Source: Lasiosphaeria ovina (taxonomy: Eukaryota; Ascomycota; Sordariomycetes; Sordariales; Lasiosphaeriaceae). From it: a DNA stretch of 64,000 nucleotides. The stretch covers positions 372,001 through 436,000 of the forward strand of contig JAULSN010000010.1 of assembly GCA_033439765.1 (NCBI GenBank), read 5' to 3'. This document shows, in pieces, positions 55,879 to 64,000 of the stretch (positions are counted from its first letter, which is position 1; every line of letters begins with the position of its first letter). The position numbers and the translations under genes are program-made. The notes under the pieces are model-generated. The model searched no databases and had not been told where the DNA came from. It saw nothing but the letters and a program-made list of their open reading frames with translations.

Positions 55879-56429
55879 AGCACCCGCTCAGCATGACCAC
55901 GGAGTCGCTTTTTATTTTTGTTGTTTAGTCCTTGACTGTATTATAGCCTGTAAATAGGGGTTGGTGTTAAATGCGGCGCGTTACTGGGGAGGAGTCATGG
56001 GATGGCTGCCTTTGGCATTGGGACCTGTCTTTAGCAATCAGCCAAGATATAAGAAGCGTCGCTCGCGAGCTGATTTTATTTGTTTGTTGTTACTATAGAT
56101 TTTTGTCCGGTTCCTGTACCCAGGTGCGTATTGTTGACCTTAACCAGCCGCATCTTAAAGCTCTTTTATCCCATCCCGCGCCAGCACGTGACTTGCTCTC
56201 CGTCCGAACTCGACCCCAAACCATCAAAATTGGGGCCGAATATTCTCATTTCCCGCGCCGATGCCAGATCTTACACCTCCACGGAATTGCGACAACATTT
56301 CGACATCTCTCCATGGCCACCTCGAATTGTCGCCGTCAATTGCCATGATTTACCCCATTGCCTTTCTTCTCTCTTCTTCAAATTCTGGCCTCTTACTCAA
56401 CCGGAGAGTCGCAATGTTCGTTCGTGGCC
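55879..56429. other. Spacer between CDC7 and CHL1
   Basis: 551 bases with the CDC7 3' end and CHL1 promoter. Nothing else seen. Confidence 0.5.
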
Positions 56430-59400
56430 ATGACAGCAGCAACGAAAAATCCTGTCAATGACTCGGGAGTCGAGGCGCTTGACTTTCATCACCCTTTCAC
56501 TCCTTACGATGTCCAGCTCCAGTTCATGAGGACTGCGTACGATGTGCTGGAGGAAGGAAATGGCCAGGTGGGGATATTGGAAAGTCCTACAGGAACGGTG
56601 AGCCCTTTCTTCACCCTTCCACTGCTCACACTAAGCACATAATATTCTGCCCAAAACCTGTGGCGTAGACAGCATCGGAGCGAGTTAAGGTATTTTTTGA
56701 GCTGACAATAGGCCGTTCTGCCCTTGAGCATAGGGAAAATCCCTCTCTCTGATCTGCTCGACCCTGACGTGGCTGCGCAACCACAAACGTCAGCAGTATG
56801 AGGCCACGTTCAATGCGACGGCGGCGGGAATGGTGGGCGAGCCCGACTGGATGGTCGAGGCCACGCTGCGGCGGAAGCGGGACGAGCTGGCGAAGCGTTG
56901 GGAAGAGAGAGAAGCGCAGCTCGAGCGCGTACGAGCTCGAGAAAAGGCTTTGGAAGAAAAGGCCGGTCGCGCCAGCAAAAGACAGCGTTTGGACGACGGT
57001 GACGACGAAGGCCCCTTCTCAAAGGGAAAACGGAAGGCGCTGGATGAAGAAGCCGAGTTCTTGATTGATGACTGGCATGATTCTACCGACGGTGTATCGG
57101 ATGGCGACCCGCTGTCTCAGTTGAGCAAGGAGACGAGAGCCTTGCTGGCAAAGGTTGGTCTCGGCCAGGCAAAGAAGATTGAGGACGACGAGGGCGGGGC
57201 CGAAGATGAAATAAAGGTTGGTTGCGCCCTTCCGAAACCTGTTTGGGACACATGGCTAACTCGACAATAGATATACTATACATCTCGGACACATTCACAA
57301 CTAACCCAATTTATCGCAGAGCTGCGGCGACCAACGTTTCCGCCGTCTATTCCATCAGAGTTGCTCTCAAAGGGGGACCAAGGAGATCAACAGAGCACAG
57401 AGGTCGTGAAGCAGCTGCCCTTATCATCACGGCAAAAGCTGTGCATCAACCCGGCTGTTTCCAGGCTTGGGTCTCTTTCGGCGATCAATGACCGCTGCAC
57501 AGAGCTGCAATCAAAATCAAACGCAAAATGTGCCTTTATGCCGAACGCCGACAACCTGAAGCAGACCCACCAGTTCCGTGATACCGTCTTGGCAATGGTC
57601 CCAGACATTGAGGACATGTACCGAATAGGAAAGCAGATACAAGTCTGCCCATACTATGCCTCGCGGACGGCGATTCCTGGCGCAGAGGTCATCACGCTGC
57701 CCTACCCACTACTCCTGCAGAAAAGTGCCAGAGATGCACTCGGCATCAAGCTGGAGGGGAACGTTGTCATCATTGACGAGGCTCACAATATTATGGATGC
57801 GGTGGCAAACGTATATGCCGCAGAGATCCGTCTAAGCGAGCTCAAGAGAGCGAGGCAAATGCTGGGCGCGTATGTGAAGAGGTTTGGGAAAAAGTTGAAA
57901 GGCGAGAACCGGGTCATGGTTGCCCAAGTCGGCAGAGTGGTGGAATCGCTGAGCGAGTGGTTGGATGGAGCGTCGAGCTTGAAGGTCCAGTGATGAGTCC
58001 CAAGCCGCTAAACTGGCTATCGTGAACCAAGACTGACGAATATTCAGGGCGATCAAGGGATTGCGGACCCCAATATGCTCCTGAAGAGCCGGGGTGCAGA
58101 CCAAACCAATCTGTACAAGCTGATCCGGTACATCCAGGAGTCCAAGCTGGCATACAAGATCGAGAGTTATATCAGCCACGCCGAGAGCGAAGAGCAGGAC
58201 CCTTCAACGACCAAAATAAGTACCCGTTCGAGTCTAGCACTCCATACCTTGGTCTCGTTCCTCACGGCACTTACGAACCTGAGTGCCGAAGGCAGGACAT
58301 TCTACGAGAAAATCGCTGGAAGCCCGCCTGACATCAAGCTCTCCTACCTGCTGCTCTCGCCGACGCACGCATTCTCCTCTATCGCATCCAGCGCTCGAGC
58401 AGTGATTCTCGCAGGCGGGACCATGTCGCCGTTTAAGGACTACAAGGAACATCTATTTCCCACCTTTGGCCCAGAGAAGATCACAACGCTGAGCTGCGGC
58501 CACGTCATCCCACCGTCGAGCCTCTGCGTGTGGACGCTAGCGTCGACAAAACCAATACCAGCGGGCAGCAGCAGCAGCAACGCAGCCGCGTCTGACGCCT
58601 TTGAGTTCAGCTTCCAGAAGCGCAGCGACCGCATCATGATCCGGCAGCTCGGTCTGGCCCTCCTTAACATGTGCTCCGTCGTGCCTGACGGCGTGGTGGT
58701 CTTCTTCCCGAGCTACGGCTATCTCGACCAAGTCGTCGCTGTCTGGCAGGCCGCCGACCCGTCCCGGCCGCCGTCCAAGACAGAGAACAGCACCCCTCCC
58801 ACAAAACCACTGACGCTGTGGGACCGGCTCAGCGCGAAGAAGTTTGTGTTTCGGGAGACCAAGGGCAGCTCGAGCGACGAGGTGCTGCAGAGTTACACCC
58901 AGGCAATACTCTCCCCTACGCCTCCAAATCCCAGCGGTGCCGCCGCATCAGCAGATCCCAAGCCACGGCAGACGGGAGCCCTGCTGCTGAGCGTCGTGGG
59001 AGGCAAGATGAGCGAGGGCATCAACTTTTCCGACCGGCTGGGACGGTGCGTGGTGGTCGTCGGGCTGCCGTACCCTAACATGCAGTCGGCCGAGTGGAAG
59101 GCGCGGATCGAGTATATCGAGTCGTCGACGGTAGCGCGGCTGATGGCACCGCACACGGATGCGACCAACGACAACGGCGGCAGCAAGGCGGCGCCCACAG
59201 AAACGCCGCTGACGCGCGACCAGGCCATGACGCAGGCCAAGCAGGCGGCGCGCGACTTTTACGAGAACGCGTGCATGCGCGCCGTCAACCAGAGCATCGG
59301 CCGCGCCATCCGCCACCGCGGCGACTACGCCGCCATCGTGCTCGCCGACCGCCGCTTCGCCACCGACCGCATCCGCTCCAAGCTGCCGGGCTGGATCCGC

Positions 59401-59496
59401 GGCGGCATGGCGCCGGCTAGCGAGGCCAAGGGGTTGCAGGGCCTAATGGGTGCGCTGAGCGGCTTCTTTCGGGGGAAGAGGGAAGAGGGGCGGTAA
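56430..59496 (+). CDS. CHL1: ATP-dependent DNA helicase CHL1 (DDX11 family)
   Basis: Exons 56430-56597, 56734-57216, 57271-57984 and 58048-59496 give 937 residues. Motif I is ESPTGT/GKS (residues 51-59), split by the first intron. A Lys/Glu-rich insert covers about 60-215, then [10 protein letters not shown] (motif Ia). Four cysteines (LCINP, DRCTE, AKCAF, QVCPYY) fit the FeS cluster of XPD-type helicases. DEAH stands at 386-389 and [12 protein letters not shown] and [13 protein letters not shown] near the end (motifs V and VI). CHL1 unwinds DNA 5' to 3' and aids sister-chromatid cohesion. Intron 3 has donor GTCCAG, which departs from consensus but is the only choice that keeps the frame. The 136-nt first intron might be two. 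Confidence 0.93.
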
Positions 59497-59965
59497 AATC
59501 GTGTGGTTAGATAAATTTGTGGTGAGCTAGGTTATACATTTTGAGATAGAGATATATTAACCTAAATAGTTCGAACTTTCCGAATACCTCCTGAGCTAAA
59601 CTGGCCGTTTACCAATAATTACGAGTGTATAACCAAATTTTTCACTCAAACTTTCATTTTGGCTTTGCAGCGCCTGGTTCAAGCTTAACAATTTTAAATC
59701 ATCTCCTCAACAACGTCTATAAAAGCACATTTCGCTCTCCTCCTACGACCAAGCAACCCATTCACCCTCACTGTGATCTATCTCGTAGCTTCACGTCCAA
59801 AAGAAGCCTTTCACAGTGCCGCATAAGGCCCAAAAACTCAAGGCTCCCGACATCGCCCTAGTCCAGCCAAACAAGTAACTATTCACAAAACCCTTAGGTA
59901 CTCCTCTAATTCTCTCACACATATATAATCAATACATAGTACTTCGAAAAGTCGTCACCGCCAAA
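59497..59965. other. Intergenic region
   Basis: AT-rich, no gene recognised. Confidence 0.5.
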
Positions 59966-60495
59966 ATGCACCCATTCTCCGCCATCCACCAAGCATGGAA
60001 AGACTATAAAGCAGGCCGTGCGCTGCGCAAAAACACAAACACAAACGCAGAGAAGCAACCCAAACCCACCGAAAGAAAAAGACGCGGCTACTCGCCCTGG
60101 CTAGTACGGCCCTCGCCCAAACTGGTGTGCCACCTCGACCAGACGACCTGCCACGCAGAAAGCAGAGCATCAAGCTCCTGCCCGCCCCGGCCCGCATGGC
60201 CGTCGCGCAAACGAGGTGGAAGTTCGACCGGACGGCCGAGTACCCGTGGCGGCTCGAGCGGGTGGTCGACGCGGAGAGCAACTGGCGCGGGACGTGGGTG
60301 CTGGAGGCCAAGGACATGCAGGCCATGGTGTGGGAGACGATTCGCGTGCCCAAGGAGCGGCCCGGGCGCGGGCGCGGGGGCAACTGCCAGCGGACGCCAA
60401 CTAGGCAGTTACTGTTCATGCCCGAGCGGTTGCAGGGTGGTGACCTGGGCGGCGGAGGGCAGGATGATATGATGGTTTGGTTGGGGAAGAGGTGA
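59966..60495 (+). CDS. Hypothetical small basic protein
   Basis: Proposed exons 59966-60103 and 60166-60495 with a 62-nt intron (GTACGG..AAGCAG) in phase 0 give 155 residues. The ATG sits in a strong context (CGCCAAAATG). The first exon is Lys/Arg-rich (MHPFSAIHQAWKDYKAGRAL). The second holds the more ordered part, RWKFDRTAEYPWRLERVV and GTWVLEAKDMQAMVW, with a basic, Gly-rich stretch before the end. No known family, signal peptide or membrane helix. The splice choice is the weak point; without it the first frame runs on into low-complexity sequence. Confidence 0.5.
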
Positions 60496-60529
60496 GCGAA
60501 AGTATTCGGTAATTACAAGGCCTCGTAGG

Positions 60530-60763
60530 ATGGGGGGCCATGGACAGGAACACTGGAGCGAACACGAAACAAGTTGGCTGCCCGGCCAGACTGGTGGGAA
60601 CCCGTTCTTTGACATGCCAGTCTTTGATCTGACTCCTGAAAGGATTCCAGCTCGGGCAGTGGAACTCATTGACCAGTTCTGCAGAGATTATGCAACAGAC
60701 CTCATATACCCAATCGTTGCGCTGTGGCAAGTTTTCTGCATAGGTATCATTTTATTCTCATAA
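60530..60763 (+). other. Short open frame of uncertain status
   Basis: An ATG frame of 77 codons starts 34 bases after the preceding gene. The middle (PVFDLTPERIPARAVELIDQ) has a coding look and the end is hydrophobic. It may be a fragment of a lost gene or an exon of one. No family recognised. Confidence 0.25.
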
Positions 60764-61297
60764 TCTCATAGTTATATAAAAAGAAAGGGGAAAGTTGGTT
60801 TGGATTGTCAAAAACGTCAGCCGACCACTGTAATTAGTACACACAACGACATTACGGCTAAAACTAGTGCATAATTAAGGGGGAGAGGGCGTTGCTATTC
60901 TTGCTAAGCCTTACGAATAATTTTTTTTGCGCGAGGCTTTGAGTTTATTCAGCATACCTCTAGGTTTCTCCGATAATCAGGCCTTAATTTGATTACGAGA
61001 AGAATTCTTCTCTGGTGAAGAATCGAAACAGACTTCCTCGAGGAAAAGCAACAAAAACGAGAAAAGCTAGAAAAATAAGACAAATTGGAAAAATCAGAAA
61101 GACAAGAAATTCGTAAACTATAAATCCATAAGCTATGCCATTCACTTGTCGCACTCAAAATTGCCTCCCAGTTCCACTTCCTAGACATTGCCTGATATAC
61201 CGGTGCCTCGTAACTTCATTAAAATAATCCAACGTGATCGGCCCCCACAACACACAACCGGACCCTCTAGATATAACCGAACCTTACCAAGACCCCT
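60764..61297. other. AT-rich convergent spacer
   Basis: 3' flank of the AAA ATPase gene. No gene seen. Confidence 0.5.
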
Positions 61298-64000
61298 CTA
61301 CATAGTATTGAGGTACTTGTCGAAGCGGCTCGAGACCTTGATGACGTGCTTGAGATGGGTGTATGACATCTTGACCTTCTTGAACTTTGCCAGCTGGCGG
61401 CCCGTCGTGATGGCGTTGCGGATCTGGCGGCCGTTCATCTCCTCCTCGGCTAGCTCGGGGAGGTAGCACTCGATCTCGTCAAAGTCGATGGCGGCTGGCC
61501 GGCCATCGTCGTCGTCGTCGTCCTGGCCGGCAAACTTGCGTTTCCCAGCCCCTGTCAGTGCCTGGCCTTTAGGCTCAGCCTTGCGCTTGCCATCAGCAGT
61601 CTCCTCGCGCTCCAGCGCCTTGAGTCGGCCGAGGAAGTTCTTCCATATTTGGCCGCGCTGTAGCTTGTTGAGCGTATCGTAGTGCAGCGATAGTTGGATG
61701 CGTGACTTGAACGCCTCGTCGAAGGTCCCAACACGGTTCGACGTCAGGATCAGGATTCCCTCATAGTACTCGAGCACGCGCAGGAAGACGGAGACGAGGG
61801 CGTTGCGCTCGAGGTCGTTGAGCGTTCGCTGCTCAAGAAACACGTCGGCCTCGTCCAGCAGCACTACGCATCCCCAGATCTTGCCCAGGTGCAGGACCGA
61901 CTCGAGATACTTCTCCACGTCCTCGGGCTTGACGCCCACATCGCCGCACGTCACGCGGAAGAGCGGCTTCTCGGCGATCTCGGCTACGCTCTCGGCCGTG
62001 AACGTCTTTCCGGTTCCCGGGCCGCCGTGGAGCAGGATGATGAGCCCGTTGCCCTTGCCCTTAATCAGGTCGGTGCTCTGTTCCGTCTGCAGCTTGCTGG
62101 TGACGAGCGCGTGGATTAGATCCTTGGTCTCTTGGTCGACGACAAGATGCTCAAACGCCTCCTTGTTCCACGCCACATCCTGGATGCGGTCGACTCTCAG
62201 GTCTTCTGCGAACGGGGGAAGTAAGTTAGTTGCTGACAAGGGTTGGAAGAAAACTTCATCAGGTCTACTCACGCCACTTCTTCTCTCGCAGATTGTATGC
62301 GACAAGCGTGCTCGGGAAGATCAACAGCTCGGGGACCGGGGGCGGTTCGTTGCATCTCATCACCTCCGGCGCCATCTCCCTACGGTTGGCCTGGTTCATA
62401 AACATGGTTTTGTACTTGATCGTGTCCGCATGCAGCTTCTTGTAGGTGTCGAAATCAATCATGTACCTCTCCCCTTGCTAGTTCGTATTAGTATGTGACG
62501 ACCTCGGCTCCAAAATCTAAACTTACCCCGGAGAGGTTATTTCCAGTCCCGTCGGTGTCGTACGAGACCAGCTTTGTGTGTCGACAAGCCCACCACATGA
62601 CACCCCGGCGCTCAAGCCTGGCATGGAAATCTTCGGCTGCAAACCTTAGCGGCACGACTTGGAGTGTCGCCATGTCGATGTCTGGCTGCCCGTCCTCGTA
62701 CTCCAGCTTGATGTCCAAAGTAGAATATTCGCGGAAAAATGCGCCATCGTATTTGTAAGACCAAGCCCTCACGGTCCAGGTTTCGGTTATCTTTGCTGGC
62801 TCGCTCGCGGAAGGGGATGGCCGGACATCCGTTTTGGTCGAGGCTTTCATTGTCCAGGAATCGGCTATCCAGCCCTGAATTCCCTTGCTGCTCCTCTCAA
62901 GCAGAACCTCACCGGGTCTCACGAAGTAGGGCATCGCAGAGCTCGAGATGCGGCCGTTCGAAAGCTGGCGGTCTACTTCACTGTGGACCCAGCCGTAGTT
63001 CTGATCAATCCACCCGGTGAGCAACTGCATCTGAGTCCTATTGGGTTCTTGCAATGCCCCGAAGTTCGCCGTGGGGCGGTGGCGATACCAGAACAAGTAG
63101 GGGTACTCGATAGGGACGCGCGAGTTCCACATAGGAAAGTCCAACAAGAATGAGGGTTGGACTGTAGTAAAGGCGTTGAATGCAGCGACCATCTCGTCAG
63201 AAAGCAACGCGATAGTCTCTCGAGCCGGCACAGGGTCGGGGAGTGTGGCGCCATCGTCTAGGGCCTTCTTGATGTCCTTCTGTTGGTGGGCGGGAGTAAA
63301 GTGTCGGTAGACAACGAAAGCTACGTCGGGCCTCTGTCGAAGGTATCCGAGCTCATCTGCGAGCGGCGAGTTCCCTTTAAAGCACGGTTCCTTCCGCGCG
63401 GTGGAGCTCCACGAAGGCTCGGCCAAGTAAGTTGCTTCGTCGCCTTCGATTTTATAAAGAATCTGCCATGTGACGGATCTCATGGCGCTCTGTCGGAGGT
63501 TCCGAACTTCTTCTTCTAGCTGGGCCACACGGTCGATCAAGTACTTGGGGGCCTGTGCCTGAACCTGGGCCTGGAGGTCGGACTCCTCGCTGACAAACTC
63601 TTCGGCGGCGGGTGCAGCTGTGGCCGGGACACCTGGCGCAGATGTGCTTCCATTGTTAGCTGGCCGTGCAACGACCGCTGGATTTGGATTGTCGAAAGAT
63701 CCCATGACCACGGAAGCTTCGTGTTCCCTCCTGGCCATCATGAGTCTCTTCTTGTTCTGTTGCTCCAATAACATGAGTTGCATCTGATAATCCTGCAGCG
63801 CATAGGCCCCTCCCACTGGAGCACCTGCGACCGCGGGCTGGTTGGTAGGATGGCTAGGCAGGAGCGCCCCAAGTCTTTCTTTCTCAAACGAGCTTGCTTC
63901 GGTCTGGTCGCGGGAGATGGTCATGTGGCGGAGGTAGCCCCAGTTATCTTCCGCCGCCGAGCCAAGCCCCTGTTGTCGTTGTAGCTGTTGTCGTTGTAGC
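61298..64000 (-). CDS. AAA+ ATPase with DUF7025-type N-terminus, 5' end outside the window
   Basis: Minus-strand exons 64000-62527 (partial), 62477-62273 and 62205-61298; introns of 49 and 67 nt. The open frame continues to the window edge through a Gln/Arg-rich repeat (LQRQQLQRQQ), so the true start lies beyond. A helical segment (LEEEVRNLRQ) precedes the DUF7025-like region (YFVRPGEVLLE, GIQGWIADSW, then GERYMIDFDTYKKLH). The ATPase core has Walker A HGGPGTGKTFTAE, Walker B VVLLDEADVFLEQR, the sensor ILTSNRVGTFDEAFKSRIQL and a lid with Lys/Arg-rich insert. Fungal genomes hold many such ATPases; the substrate is unknown. All catalytic motifs are intact. Confidence 0.9.
63971..64000 (-). repeat. 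Two 15-bp tandem units at the window edge
   Basis: CTGTTGTCGTTGTAG is repeated back to back, encoding LQRQQ twice on the minus strand. Confidence 0.75.

Overview
The window is nuclear DNA of a filamentous ascomycete, most likely a sordariomycete. Three things point there: short introns of 49-156 nt with GT..AG ends and CTAAC/CTGAC branch sites, typical fungal families (HET, NACHT, DUF7580- and DUF7587-like, GPI-anchored GH5), and mutations typical of repeat-induced point mutation (RIP). RIP changes CpA to TpA and so makes TAA and TAG but not TGA. Species cannot be named from the sequence alone.

Left third (about 0.4-30.5 kb) is an accessory region rich in genes of the fungal nonself-recognition type, most of them broken. 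It holds a zinc-finger/dynamin/ankyrin pseudogene, a DUF7580-like remnant, three degraded HET genes, one intact HET gene (25638-27925), an intact DUF7587-like gene (16755-18521) and a degraded APH-type kinase gene. Between them lie small secreted or cysteine-rich genes (3590, 13173, 13946, 19454), a GPI-anchored GH5 endoglucanase (21392) and three unplaced hypotheticals.

Middle (about 31.2-49.4 kb) is a transposon island. A RIP-degraded Tc1/mariner carries a solo gypsy LTR (duplication CTCGG). A broken NACHT gene is cut off by a Ty1/copia element (35444-47385). That copia carries a complete Ty3/gypsy element on the opposite strand (37821-43796, duplication GTAAC). A tRNA-like sequence lies inside the gypsy element near its 3' end. 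A nearly intact mariner with 27-bp terminal repeats (48115-49402) closes the island.

Right part (49.7-64 kb) is compact core genome, starting 282 bp after the last transposon. Condensin subunit CND1 and the replication kinase CDC7 are divergent, and CHL1 helicase follows CDC7: three chromosome-maintenance genes side by side. A small hypothetical and an AAA+ ATPase with a DUF7025-type N-terminus follow; the ATPase runs off the right edge.

Splice sites were assigned by reading GT/AG, branch sites and frame, and by family conservation. Pseudogene limits are approximate. Positions near 62.2-62.5 kb may be off by one base.
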